Shown: positions 38,001 through 49,296 of the stretch, piece after piece
Layout of the letters: the number at the start of each line of letters is the position of its first letter
How positions within the stretch are numbered: the stretch's first letter is position 1
NCBI GenBank assembly: GCA_032718565.1
Contig: JAVGVS010000731.1
Coordinates: forward strand, 1-64,000
Origin: Distichodus sexfasciatus
Lineage: Eukaryota > Chordata > Actinopteri > Characiformes > Distichodontidae
Length of the DNA stretch: 64,000 nt
Reading direction: 5' to 3'
Translations under genes and position numbers: made by a program
Notes under the pieces: model-generated
Told to the model about the DNA's origin: nothing
Databases searched by the model: none
The model's input: only the letters and a program-made list of their open reading frames with translations

Positions 38001-38297
38001 TCTGGGAGTTTGATGATCCAACCTTATCCAGAAATAAAAACCTGGCTTTATAGGGACTGGATGCAACAGAAAAGGAAAGAAATTCATCATATAGGTGCGG
38101 TACATTCTGGGAAATCGACTGTTTAGAGCAACCCGAACATGCCGTTTCATTCCCCAGTGTGCACTTATAACATCAATTCGTCGACGTGAATTGTTTCTGC
38201 TTTTAGAGATTGCATGTTAAGCCATTAGATCGCTTAAGCCTCCTTTTATGAATTCATAATAACTTTACTCCTCATTTCCCATGGACAATTTGACCGG

Positions 38298-38660
38298 CAG
38301 TGTTGGGGAAGCTACTTTGAAAGAGGTTAAGCTACGCTACAGTCAAGCTCCTGTTTTAATACAGTATTTAGCCACATTACAAGCTGCAGAGTAGAAGTAG
38401 CTAACTACATACAAGGTGTTTCCTCTGGTAATACTTAGTATTGGTGCTGTAGGATGATCTTGTTTCTTGTTTTTTTGTTGGCCGCAGATTCTTGTTTCCT
38501 TCTCTGCCAAAGTTCGACTCCATCCTCCAACTCCATCTCACAGCTGCAAAGAGCACACTGTGCCGCAATGAGCGTACGCTGCACACACATAGGAGCCTAT
38601 CAGTTGCTGCTTCTGCCAGTTCAGCACCAATCAGAAACAACTGCTAGTTGAAAATACTCA
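38298..38660 (+). mobile_element. 'CAGTGTTGGGGAAGCTAC' element, + copy
   Basis: Opens CAGTGTTGGGGAAGCTACTT. 'CCAGTTCAGCACCAATCAGAAA' at about 38618 is repeated in inverse orientation at 45150..45172. The right boundary is uncertain. Confidence 0.6.
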
Positions 38661-40938
38661 GCTCTCTAAAGAGAGCAAAAATATAGTTTTTCTTTGGCAT
38701 TTTCTACACAGCAGTTATGTCAAAAAGTAGTTAGTTACTTTTAAAGCCACAGCATTTTATGAGTATAGTCTTGTCTTGTCAGTCTTGTCAAGCAGCAGTG
38801 AAGAAAAAGAGGGTCCAGTGTGATGGATAGATCCAGAGGAATAAAAACAAAGGAAGAATGAAGAATTTTGGAATTGACAGCTACATCCAACATATCCTTT
38901 GCATTAGTCAGGCCTGAGTATGTTTTGTCTGGTTCACTTTTAGGTCTGGCAGGTTCATCAAGACGACTTTTACAGTTATAAAGAAAGGGCTTAACCCAAA
39001 AAGCAATAAATGCTGGCCAAATATAATTGTGTTATTTCCTTTGTAAGGACAGGAGTGGGGACAAGTCCAGCTTTGCAAAGTAAAAGTGAGTTCAGGTTTT
39101 TGGCTGACAACTCTATCTCAAAACACTAGTGTGAAATTTCTTGCATTATTGTGCACAAATCATGGTCACGAACTTTTGTTATTTGTCCAGTATGTTTCGT
39201 GTCTTAGGGCAGTTAGTTGGCTGGACATTTTAACCCGGTGAACCCAAATGTAAATCAGTGTCTGTACGTAGGTTGAAACTTGCAGCGGTTGGAGCAACGC
39301 TTACGCAACAATCATATTTTCACAATATAATACCATTAATATATTCTGAATGCCTGAAGTGCTTAAAGTGCAGCTTTAAAGTAAAACCACCTGTTCTAAG
39401 ACTTTAAATTGCATTCATCTCTTACTTTGAACACAGATATAAAGATGAATGTTTGAGGTTAACTATTAACCGTCAATTTACTGAAAAGTATTTACATAAT
39501 ATACTGTATATTGTTAAGCTGGAAAAATGAGCTCTGTATATCTTTGGCAATTGTTGACCAATTTTCAAAATTCATCAGAGGAAAGAGAAATCAGTGATCT
39601 GAGGCAGCATTTGATGCTGAATTTGGTCATAAACTGATGATCTAGTTTTACTGTTCAAGTTCTCATGCATCATTATTATAGAAAAGTCTTGTTTTTGTGG
39701 TAATTGTCATTTCACAATGTATTGTTGCCATAAATTTAAAGTGTGATCAGTTTGGTGCAAATTTAATTCTGAGTGTAATAGTGAAAGAATTTTAAAAATC
39801 GATAAACATTTGCAGAAGTTATTGGCAATGGTACAGAGGTCTTTTTGTGACTCACTGCGTATATAGAACACAACATAAATTTTCTATACCTATTTTAGTG
39901 TTATTTTGCTGAGTTTTTGCAAAACATAGTTCTATATTTATGTTGCGAAGGGAAAAACTCTGAACTGAACTTCAATTTTCCACCCCCATAATGACATAAC
40001 AAGCAACAGCAGACCTAGAATCAGTATTCAGGGCTCCATAAAGAGAGAAGCAGTGGGAATCTTTACCTTGTTAAAATGCTTTTTGTAAAATGAGTATAAG
40101 TTCTGTCACTGCGTGCATCTGTTCCTATTTCAGATCTGTGATGTCGAGAGTTTCTTAAACCACAAATAAGATATAGTTGTTGTTTTTTTAAATTTGAGAC
40201 AAAAATGACATTTCAATCTGTGACGGATGCTGGAGGACGACAGTGATGATGAAGGAGTGTGACAGTTTGCATAACAACACGAGTTTCGCTGGAGAATCGA
40301 CATGGGGGTATTTATGGAGAAATATAAGTAGCAAATTGTCTTGTTACCTGACCTGAAAAACTGATAAAGGTTAAAAGAGGAAAGAGCAAAATAACACCTT
40401 TAGGAGTGAAGAAATGATCACAACCTGTGGGGTTAAACGGTTTTGATTGTGGATTTTTGGGAATCCGATTTATTTTTTATTCTTGTATTGGCGAAATAGC
40501 ATAATTTTATTTGTAAGATGAGATCGCAGAGTCTTAGATTCATTAATGAGTGAGTTGCTGCTTGTGTAGTATAATTTATCTAATTTAATCACCCGCTATG
40601 CACAGTGAAAGCTGAGATCGAGTGTGTGTTTTTCCCTGTTTAATAATGTATTAGTAGTATGTCCCATGCTGATTGGGAAATTCAGATTTCCCAAATGTCC
40701 AGCAGACAAGTCTTGATTGGAATAAGACTGCTATTTTAGCGGAGACAAAAACATTTTTTTTTCTGCAATATACATTTTTGCATGAATAATTGCATTTGTA
40801 TTCTGTTAATAACTCAAAAATTATTTAGAATGATTATTTAGAAGAGTGCCTATATACAGGAAATACAACAAAAGTGACTTTAAAGCCAAGCAACAGGCTA
40901 TCTTTGATTATTTGCTGTTGAATGCTTCAACAGCTTCA

Positions 40939-40941
<3 letters not shown>

Positions 40942-40994
<53 letters not shown>
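40942..40994. repeat. Compound (CT)n(CA)n microsatellite
   Basis: About 15 CT units followed by about 10 CA units. Confidence 0.95.
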
Positions 40995-41441
40995 TTTAAG
41001 CCTCTGCATTTTGATGTCTCAGAATGGCGGTCCCTGATTAGATGCTCTCTGCAAGGGGTCCATCTCTTTTCTCTGCCACTTCTTTTCTTGGTTGCTGAGG
41101 ATCTTTGACAGTTTGGATACAGCAAGTTTGTGTGTGTGTGTTTGTAATACATTGATCTCTTCTCAGTGCCTTGCCATTTTAAAATATCTCTGCCTTTCCA
41201 TTGTGTGTGAAATAAAAAGAGCGTGTGTGCGAGAAAGAGACAGAGGAAGGAAGCGCATGAATGCTTTGAGTTTAAAGAAGGATGAGAAGAACGAGTGTGA
41301 GGGATGAGTGTGCCTGAGTGCGAGAGAGGAACAACATAACGTGTGTATCTGCCGAAAATTAATCACAAGACAACAAACCGCACAACCAGCTTCTGCTGAG
41401 AGTGTCCATTCATTTGAAAGAGCTCATCAAGATCCTGCTGT

Positions 41442-41442
<1 letters not shown>

Positions 41443-41474
<32 letters not shown>
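41443..41474. repeat. (CA)n microsatellite
   Basis: About 16 CA units. Confidence 0.95.
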
Positions 41475-41476
<2 letters not shown>

Positions 41477-41626
41477 TTTAAAAGAGAGGGGATATTGAGT
41501 GTGTCTCAGGCTTCTCCTTGTTAATTATCTCACAGTGGCAGCAGTCTCCATTGGACAGATGAGACTCCGCTCCCAACGTCAAGATTTATGGCTGCTTTTT
41601 ACTGAGTGTGTGTGTGTGTGGTAGAA

Positions 41627-42335
41627 AACACTAGTATCTGTAAACTAGTTTTTTTCTTCTTGTTTTGAGTATATTTTTCCATTTTTCCAGTGGAAAGTGG
41701 CCTACAGCTTTCATACTTTCTCACCTAAGCTCGGCACAACCAGAGCTTCTTTTCTCTCCGACTCTGTTTTGTTGTATTTCTTCCCTGGGAAAGGTGAAGC
41801 AGTGAAACCATCAATTTGGAACGAAGTTGGCACAGGGAGCGTTGCCGGGAGGAGGGGTCAGGTGGCTGGGGCGTGTAGCGGTTGCCACTGCGATGGAACG
41901 TGATTGGTTCATAGCCACGTAATGGGAGAGAAAACATTTCGAAAACACTAGAACCTCTCGTTTTGAGCATTCATTTTGTTCATTCTGTTTTGTTCTTACT
42001 TTCTCGCCTAAGCTTGGCAGAACAACAGCTGGACAAACTCTCAAACTCTGAACAAGAACTGAAAAAATCTCTTCTCTGGCAAAGAACTGGGTTCAAAGGT
42101 GCAGTGAAACCACAGATTTGAAAAGAGTCAGCACATATGCTGTGTTGTCACGGTGTCACTGTGATGGACCATGATTGGTTTAAAATCAGTTAATCAGGGA
42201 AAGAGAGAGAGAGAATGAGAGGGAGAATTCAGATAACACTGATACTTAAACTCTGGGTGTTAAACTGACCTTTTTTTCTTTCTCCTCCTCCTCCTCCTCC
42301 TCCCTGTTTTGTTATATTTCTTCTCTGTTCGATCT
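41627..42335 (+). repeat. Tandem array of a ~300-bp unit (two full units, one truncated)
   Basis: Units begin at AACACTAG/AACACTGA at 41627, 41944 and 42235, so spacing is 317 and 291 bp. Each full unit has CTTACTTTCTC-CC-TAAGCTYGGCA-like, GCAGTGAAACCA and GATGGA(A/C)C(G/A)TGATTGGTT blocks in the same order. The third unit keeps 'ctgttttgttatatttcttctctg' and then breaks off. The minus-strand reading frames of the copies look alike only because the DNA is repeated. Confidence 0.8.
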
Positions 42336-42369
42336 GTAAATGCGTGTACGCTCAGTTCGATATGCACGG

Positions 42370-43202
42370 GAAGTGGCACTGCGGTAAAGTAAAGCTGAAA
42401 CTATTGTTCCAATAACTCAAATAATTCTATTACAAAAAATGGTCAAGGCAAATTTTCTAGAATCGAAGCTTCGTTTAATTCCTTGTACTCGCTAGAGCAT
42501 ATGCTCCGCTTGTATTTCACACGGAGGCTTAATAGTGACACACAACGTTTTCAGTGGCACGAAAACGTTCACGAGACAAGACCTGATCTCTCTGCATGTG
42601 AAAGTACTTGTGAGATGTTTTGTCACTAAAACAGAAGTAAATGCATTAAAACGCATAAATGACATTTTTCGCGACGTAAACACGCTCTGTGGTAATGACC
42701 GCGCGCATGAGCGCCGTTACTCGCAAAACGCTCCAGTTCAGTCAAAATGTCCCCTTTATTACAGACACAAACCATATTTTAGCTGATAAATAACCACAAT
42801 AACCAGCGTTGTACTCACAGTTATGCCTTTTATTTAGATTTTCCCATAGATTTTCCATCGTTTATTCTGGAACGTGCGCCCAACTCGTCATCGTGACACG
42901 GCTCTGGGGGCCGTGCGGAGGATTGTGGGAAATGTAATTCTCTGCAAAAGCAGCTCATTTTATAGGCCAAATTGTCTCAAAATGACAAACTTCAGTATTT
43001 TTGAGAACAAATAATTTTGCATATACGTGTATAATTATTACATTGTTTTAGTTAGGAAAACAGTATTTAAATCAAGCATTTCCTTAAGCATAACAATAAT
43101 CTCAGTCATGTATTTAGACATTTTTAAAGCTGTCCAAAAGATATCCAAATTTACAATATCGGTATCAGTATCGGACATAAAAAAGTGGTATCGCCCCAGT
43201 TA
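42370..43202. mobile_element. Probable transposon-derived insertion splitting the tandem array
   Basis: Sequence unlike the array unit lies between the truncated third unit and the last full unit. It includes 'gctgaaactattgttccaataactc' near 42391, 'cggaggattgtgggaaatgta' near 42917 and 'tatcggtatcagtatcggacataaaaaag' ending near 43190. All are motifs typical of fish DNA-transposon remnants. More than one element may be nested here. Confidence 0.5.
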
Positions 43203-43204
43203 AT

Positions 43205-43495
43205 TTATATTCATTGTGGAAAGTGGCCTGTAGCTTTCTTACTTTCTCACGTATGCTCAGCAGAACCAGAGCTGGACAATCTGAGCTTATTCTTACTACT
43301 CCGTTTCGTTGTATTTCTTCTCTGGCAAAGTAATGGGTTCAGAGTTGCAGCGAAACCATGTCGGCAGGAGACCGTTGCTTGGGGAAGGGTCAGGTTGATG
43401 GGGTGTGTGGCGATTGCCGCTGTGATGGAACGCGATTGGTTCATGAGAGACGTAATGAGAGAGAGGGAGAAAGAAAGAGATTGAGGAAAAACGAA
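43205..43495 (+). repeat. Fourth copy of the ~300-bp unit
   Basis: 'gtggaaagtggcctgtagctttc' and 'gatggaacgcgattggttcat' match the first unit at 41690 and 41890 with few changes. The order of blocks is identical. Confidence 0.85.
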
Positions 43496-43635
43496 TCTGC
43501 TGGTGAAGAGTGACCAAATCGATGTCGAGCCCCCGAGTCAAAGGCTGGCGGTTGAAGCAGTGGCGTTTCTATTGGCACAGTCCTGCTGCTGCAACCGATA
43601 GCACTGGCACCCTGCATTTCACTTTATTTACTTCA

Positions 43636-43702
43636 CATACACACACGACCACACACACACGACCACACGCACACAGCCACACGCGCACAACCACACGCAC
43701 AC
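43636..43702. repeat. CACACG/ACCACACAC minisatellite
   Basis: Irregular tandem units of about 10-16 bp (cacacgaccacacac, cgcacacagcca, cgcacaacca). Two further CA runs follow at about 43792..43808 and 43969..43982. Confidence 0.8.
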
Positions 43703-45109
43703 ACTTGGAATGCCATGGTAATGCCCCATGCCACAGCCAAATCTACTGTTACCATAGTGTATCTCTCCTCTCCCCCAACTGTGACTCCACACACTCACAC
43801 ACACACACTTCCCCGCTGGCAGTGCTGTTTGACACATATTGCTTGTTATGCAGCCTGGTGTCCTTGAGATTGAGAATATCATTATAGCCCCTCTCACCAT
43901 GGCCCTCAGTACACACACACCATGCCAGACACTGGGGATTCTCTGCTTCTTGTAGCATTCCCAGTATACACACACACACACACTTCGCTGTCAGTGTCTC
44001 CTCCTCCATCACCTCAACTCACACAAGCATGAATGTGTGCACTCCACTCTGAATTCAGAGGCTGGATTCTCTTGTGGCCAACACTTGTATAGCTGTCCTT
44101 AGCACAGTATATTAATCTGTGCATCACTATGTATTTGTTCATTCTTTTTCACATTAATACCAGAAACCAGTAAAATACCACAGCTGGAAATGAGATTTTA
44201 TATTCAGGGTGGACATTTCTCCCTTCCTGCTCTCTTTTATGTAATGGCAATGACCCTCCCGGGCAAGCATAGATTGAAAAAGAGCTTTGCCATCTCCAAA
44301 GCACATATTACAGATTCATACGCATGAAAAGACATCATCAACAAACTTTGAGAAGCACTGACCCATCGGGAAAAAGCACCACGCTCTGGACAGACCTCCT
44401 GTTTAACTCCCAGATAAAAGCACGCTGCAAATATTTGACTGCTTTAAACATCATCTGTATGGATTGCTGCCTCCATTATTACACATTTTAATTTTTGATC
44501 GATGTTTCTGCTCTGTATTATGATCCATAAACTCCTGGCAGTGCCCTTGGCACAAGTTCATCTGCTGATCTCAATCAGAGTTTCTGATCTGCTGCACATA
44601 AATGGAGCAGTGTCTCGTTCACGTCTGCACGTGTCAATAATATCGGCTTTTGTGCTACAGTGTGCAGTACTGGTGGGAAATAAATAGCAGCTTATCATAT
44701 CTTGCAGGTAAATCCAGATAAATGCATGATATGGATTAATAGTTTAACCTAAAGCCAGTTAATAGAGCTGCTTGAATGGCATCTAGAGATTTTTGTTTCT
44801 GTTTGGACTCATCAGTGAATGAAATATGTGTCATAATCTTCCCTGGGAGACTTCCTGCATAGACACATATGATCCAGCTGGATTCATCTGAACGTTTAGC
44901 CCAAAGTGTTTAGAAGAGCTCTACAAGGTGGCAGAATTTAAGTAAATTACCATCAATGTTATCATACAAAGTTAAAGTTTTCCCCAAGTCAATGCAAATT
45001 GTAGTGAGACCAAATAAATTGGGACAGTTACTTCAGGAAAGGCATATTTTTAGTAGAATTGTTACTTTTAAAATACTCTAGATATAAAAGTAACATTTTA
45101 AATTGTGTT

Positions 45110-45353
45110 GTAGAGCAGCAAAACAGTACACTGAAACACTACATTGCTACCAGTTATTTCTGATTGGTGTTGAACTGGAGGATGGAGCCTACCTTGGTGA
45201 AAATGGAAGCAAGAATGTGTGGCTGTGAAATAACTTGGATGTAGTCAGCTACATTATCCTCTTTAGCTATTAAAACAACTGTAGCTTAGCTAACTTAACC
45301 ACAAGTAGCCTGTAGCTTGAAAATCTGCAGTTTAAGTAGCTTCACTACCACTG
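45110..45353 (-). mobile_element. 'CAGTGTTGGGGAAGCTAC' element, inverted copy
   Basis: The right end AAGTAGCTTCACTACCACTG is the inverse of the 38298 start. 'TTTCTGATTGGTGTTGAACTGG' (45151..45172) is the inverse of the block at 38618. Confidence 0.6.
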
Positions 45354-45793
45354 CCAGCTGCAAACTGACAATAACCAGCAAATGAGCATCATGAAGCGTC
45401 TTAAGATTGGTGCTGTTCATTCTCATTCTCGTGGGAAGAACGTGTTGGGATGCGCTTGTGTTAAGTCAGACTTTCTAACCACAACCTCCCTGATTAAACA
45501 TGAGGAATACACAATAAGCCATGACCATAGTCCATGTATCAATGTCCATCTGCGATTCAGGGCCGTTATTAAGATGCTGTAGAATATGACTTTGCATACA
45601 TCAGAGAGCAGTGTACAAATGAGCAGTGACTGTGCCATTAATCACACTGCACAATACATCCAAATTACTTACAAGTCCACACCGACACAATGTGCAAGTT
45701 AAGAAAAGTCCATTCGCCTTAGCTGGAAAGGATTTTTTTTTTCTATCCGTTGGTGGACAGTAACAAAGTAAACATTTTTGAGTATGTGTACTA

Positions 45794-45821
45794 TATGTAC
45801 ATATATATACATATATATATA

Positions 45822-45881
<60 letters not shown>

Positions 45882-45893
45882 TATATATATATA
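45794..45893. repeat. Long compound (TA)n(CA)n(TA)n(GA)n repeat
   Basis: About 100 bp, mostly alternating A and T, then about 6 CA units, about 7 TA units and a short GA run. Strongly self-complementary. Confidence 0.95.
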
Positions 45894-46187
45894 GAGAGAA
45901 CTACATTTTTCCTAATCCCCTCGCCATGGGCTTCGGGCCTCGTCTGAGTGACAATGCGTCGAGGAACATTATCAAGTAAACAGCTGTATTGTGAGTAGAA
46001 AGCTGCTTGTTATTTATCAAATAAAATATGAGTTTTGTCTGTATTATAGAGGAAGATTTGACTGAACTCGAGTTTTGTGAGTAATATCGCAAGAAACATC
46101 GCAAAGTATGTAATTAATGCGTGTTTACGCATTTACAGAACCAGTGCTGATTTTCTTTGGAACCTTCCATTTCCAATTAATGTCGCT

Positions 46188-46214
46188 CTCGCTCTCTCTC
46201 TCTCTCTCTCTCTC
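46188..46214. repeat. (CT)n microsatellite
   Basis: About 12 CT units. Confidence 0.9.
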
Positions 46215-47129
46215 GCTTTCCTTTGCTTCCAGCACAAAACATGCAACAGGCTAACAGGCACGCAAACTCACACACTCAAGACAAGGTAATTGTAAAAAAA
46301 AATTGCGGCAAAGTTTTTTTTGGTGAACGAAGAGACAAGGAGAAGACACAGCTAAAGCAAAGGACGTAATAAAACATACTTACCCTGCATCTTACTCTGA
46401 ATGCTTGTGTCCTTTTAAACCTGACATCTTTTAGGTTCTGGTAGCTGTTTCACTTCTTATCCAAAAGGCTTCTTCAGTTCTCAAGAATAACTGCATGACT
46501 GGACTATATCTGACCAGAAGTATTTTATCTAAGTCTGTAATAATTAAAACAAATAACAACTGATTAAGAAGACACATAAATGACTAATGTTTATATGAAT
46601 GAATAAATGAAATGATAGAAAAAGTGATCAAATGGATAAGTGGATGCCTGGCTGAAAGAGCGAGAAAAATGTCAATGAATGGGATTGATTGTATGATTGA
46701 TGAGTGACGGATTAGACTAATTGGAGCCAATGAATTTGTGAATGGGTGAAGGAGCGAAACAGTGGGTGATAATGAATCAGCGAGGCAGAGACTAATTAGA
46801 TAACTGAGAGGGTTAACAAGTAACTAAATGAGCCCCTTAATTAAGTCAAGTTAATAACCAATCAGTGAACACATGAGTGAATGAATGAGTTAGTGGGCTG
46901 CCCAGCTAATCCACAAGCAGGTGAGAAGGATAGAGTCAATGATTTGGCTGGAAAAAAAGGGAAGGTGAGTTTAATTGTGAACTGTCCGTGTAGGAAATTA
47001 AATCTCTCTTCAGAAATAATGAGAAGGATTAACACAGGCCGGCAGGTCAACAGCAGCGATCCCACTTTCCCTCGGCGTAGCCTCTGCCTCATTTAAAAGG
47101 AGTTTTGGCATAGCAAGAGACTGGGGGTC

Positions 47130-47320
47130 TTCGAAAAGCCTTAATATATACATCAGGATTCAGTTCAGACGACTTCACGCCGTTGCTGTGACACAGATTA
47201 CCATTGCGATACGTGAATAAACCCAGAGAGTGATAAAGTGGCGCCATGCTGAAGATAAGGCACCCGAGAGGCTTTGTTTCCAGAATATTAATTCACATCC
47301 CGTATGCGTGTGCTGTTCTA
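47130..47320. other. Candidate conserved non-coding element upstream of the nrxn2 exon
   Basis: Repeat-free, CpG-containing segment 600-800 bp before the acceptor, with ATTACCATTGCGATACG, AGATAAGGCACCC and AGAATATTAATTCAC. It could also be simply unique intron. Confidence 0.25.
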
Positions 47321-47911
47321 GGGATTTGTTTTAATTTCTTCATGACATGCTGGTTCAATGAAAGCTTGTTGGTCATTGGGCAGTAACTGGCATAGTTCAT
47401 CACAATGAGGCGGATGTTCCCAGCTTTGGGTTTCCCAAATGCCCTGATAAGGCCACAGTTTATTGTTTATTCTGCAGCCAAAGTGTCTAATACAGCTAAT
47501 TAGTTAATTAACAAAATATTTCATGAGGTAAAAATGAGTAAATAATAATTATTTTTCACTTAAAAGGATCTGAGCTTCATTTACGCACTGAGATCCTGCT
47601 GTGTTCTGGTTGGGCAGGCTCTATTTTCTCTTTAATTATTTGTGTCTAAGCTCCAGTACTGGATTAAATAACTTTATATATCTGTAACTGGACTTACCTA
47701 AAGGCCAGCCTGGCCTGCTGTCGTTGGTGTTTTTCTGGCTGCCTGTTTTCCCACTTCAAATATCCCGTACTCTAAACAAGGCTCAAATCAATGACTGGAA
47801 ATATGAAAGCTTTTTTTGGCCCACTCCTGTTGAGCAAGGCCTCCTTATCGACACATCCGTATTGAGTTGTGTTATATTCTGTGCTCATGCTTGTTAAACT
47901 GCTATACACAT

Positions 47912-47945
47912 CTGACTTTAGTCTTCTTTTGTTCCTCTCTTGCAG
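47912..47945 (+). other. Splice acceptor, polypyrimidine tract and branch point
   Basis: CTGAC at 47912..47916 fits the branch-point consensus and lies about 30 nt before the AG. It is followed by a strong pyrimidine run and TTGCAG ending at 47945. No other AG falls in the last 24 nt. Confidence 0.85.
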
Positions 47946-48584
47946 GAACCACAAGGCCACAAGGATGCAAGAATCAGGAGGGGACTAGATCTTAAGCATC
48001 AGGCATCGTTCCACTGAGGGAGCAAAATAACAAACGGGATCAGGGAGACATTGAGCAAGGTGACACAGAGCCATGAACTCCCTCTGTCCACAGGATGCCA
48101 GATAACCGTGCCTCGATTCGCCGTTTAAAGGGATTCGTCCGTTTATCTGGTCATTTCATCCCTTCCTTTCTTTGAACGCTGTCCTGTGCCTCAACTTGTT
48201 TGATAGATTGGACTTAAAGATTTTCAACAAACTTCAGAAATTTCGATTTTGATCATTTTTTGTGTGAGTTTCTTTCAAAATCCTCTCATCCTGTTATCAA
48301 GGGTGCCATCCGATGGAGAGGCGAGGGAGGGCGTCTGGTCAAAGTCGAAGAAGGAACTGAGGAGATATATCGGGCCGAGAAAAAGACGAAGTAGTAACCG
48401 AAGAATCTGTTGAAATAGGCAAGGTTGGGAATATAGTTCTCAGACATTTTGGAGTGTACTCTTCTAGAGTCTGTTGCACGAAAAAACCCTTGGAGAAGAA
48501 CTCTTTCTGCGTGGAGAGCTAAAGCTTAAATCGAGTTGTAACCAGCAGAGTGAAATTTGCTAGTCCAAACCCCAAACTGCTAAG
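47946..48584 (+). other. nrxn2: 5' UTR of nrxn2 alpha with four short upstream ORFs
   Basis: Four ATGs precede the main start, and all four open frames close before it: 47965..47988 (7 codons plus stop), 48073..48105 (10), 48095..48175 (26, overlapping the previous one in another frame) and 48313..48360 (15). The stretch 48361..48584 contains no ATG. The second uORF has a fair context (gagccATGa). Short non-overlapping uORFs like these usually lower main-frame translation and permit reinitiation. The uORF peptides themselves look unremarkable. Confidence 0.8.
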
Positions 48585-49296
48585 ATGACAAGAGAAAGCA
48601 CGTATTTGTGGTGTCCCATGTGGCCCTTAGCTTTGGCCGGCTTTATCCTTTCAGCAGGAGCCCTAGAATTTGGTGGAGCTCCAGGGCAGTGGGCACGCTA
48701 CGCCCGCTGGGAGGCCGGCTCAATCGGGGAGCTGAGCTTCAGCCTGAAGACCAACGTGAGCCGGGCGCTGGTGCTATACCTGGACGACGGGGGCAACTGC
48801 GACTTCCTGGAGCTGCTGATCATGGGCGGACACCTGCAGCTGCGCTTTGCCATCCACTGCGCCGAGCCGGCCGGCGTTCGCATGGAGACACGTGTCAATG
48901 ATGACCGCTGGCACATGGTCCTCCTTACACGCAACTACCGGGAGACCGTACTTATGGTGGATGGCGAGACCAAGATGACTGAAGTGCGCTCCAAGCGCAA
49001 GGAGATGGCAGTGGTCAGCGATTTGTTCGTGGGAGGAATTCCGCCTGATGTCCGCCTCTCCGCCCTCACTTCCAGCACAGTCAAGTACGAGCCACCCTTC
49101 CTGGGCCTGATCTCCAACCTGAAGGTGGGCGAGATGCCCCCCACCTTGCTCAACAGCCAGGGCATCCAGAACGACCTGGAGTACCTGTGTACCAAGCAGA
49201 ACCCATGCCTGAACGGAGGCTTCTGCGTCGTCCAGTTTGGAGAAGTGCACTGTGATTGCTCTCACACCCGCTTCAGAGGCAAATACTGCAAAGAGG
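48585..49296 (+). CDS. nrxn2: Alpha-neurexin (neurexin-2 alpha type), first coding exon, partial
   Basis: Neurexins are presynaptic type I membrane adhesion proteins that bind neuroligins, LRRTMs and other partners across the synapse. The exon encodes residues 1-237 and is N-terminal only. Visible parts are a hydrophobic signal peptide (about residues 1-26, ending SAGA before LEFGG), an LNS/laminin-G domain (about 28-200; GQWARYARW, LYLDDGG, CDFLELL, DDRWHMVLLTR, SDLFVGGIPPDVRLSALT), then an EGF domain with six cysteines at 202, 208, 214, 223, 225 and 235. A sequon lies at N57-V-S. An in-frame TAG at 48561 precedes the ATG, and no other in-frame ATG lies between them, which fixes the start. 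The phrases VRSKR.EM, STVKYEPPF and the LEFGG..GQWARYARW opening match neurexin-2 better than neurexin-1 or -3 as I know them from memory. The reading frame stays open past the donor for 54 codons, but that peptide has no neurexin character. Which fish paralogue (2a or 2b) it is cannot be told. Confidence 0.95.

Larger units (their letters stand above)
33790..41600. other. Non-coding DNA
   Basis: No exon recognised. Contains MITE-like elements at 35660, 36064, 37725 and 38298. A retroposon-tail-like 'tcacatacatagttg..gtacaacatgcagtgaaatgc' lies at 37026..37067. CT tracts are near 34640..34700, 35385..35470 and 37460..37510. The 38.7-40.9 kb stretch is plain AT-rich DNA in which I see nothing. 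Confidence 0.5.
43500..47900. other. Non-coding DNA between the tandem array and the exon
   Basis: No exon recognised. 43990..45100 is plain AT-rich sequence. 45110..45353 is an inverted transposon copy, 45794..45893 an AT-rich compound repeat, and 46380..46900 has many short ATGAATGAATGA-like degenerate repeats. 47130..47320 is a candidate conserved stretch. Confidence 0.5.
47946..49296 (+). other. nrxn2: Exon: 5' UTR plus first coding exon of nrxn2 alpha
   Basis: The exon is bounded by a strong acceptor at 47945 and a GT donor at 49297. In vertebrate neurexins, as I know the family, the alpha start codon sits in exon 2, behind a non-coding exon 1; the acceptor just upstream of the UTR fits that arrangement. 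The coding half is strikingly GC-rich compared with the AT-rich flanks. The exon ends after the first base of a codon (phase 1), immediately after the last EGF-1 cysteine plus two residues, which is a natural domain boundary. Confidence 0.9.

Noticed and set aside
41725..43541. Similar minus-strand peptides (MNQSRSI..) at 41.9 and 43.4 kb suggesting a small gene family
   Set aside because: The resemblance follows from the repeated DNA unit; frames are short and end differently.
45601..45947. Tyr/Ile-rich frames on both strands
   Set aside because: They are translations of the TATA/CACA microsatellite.
48774..49265. 163-codon minus-strand frame opposite the neurexin exon
   Set aside because: It is the shadow of the GC-rich sense coding exon.
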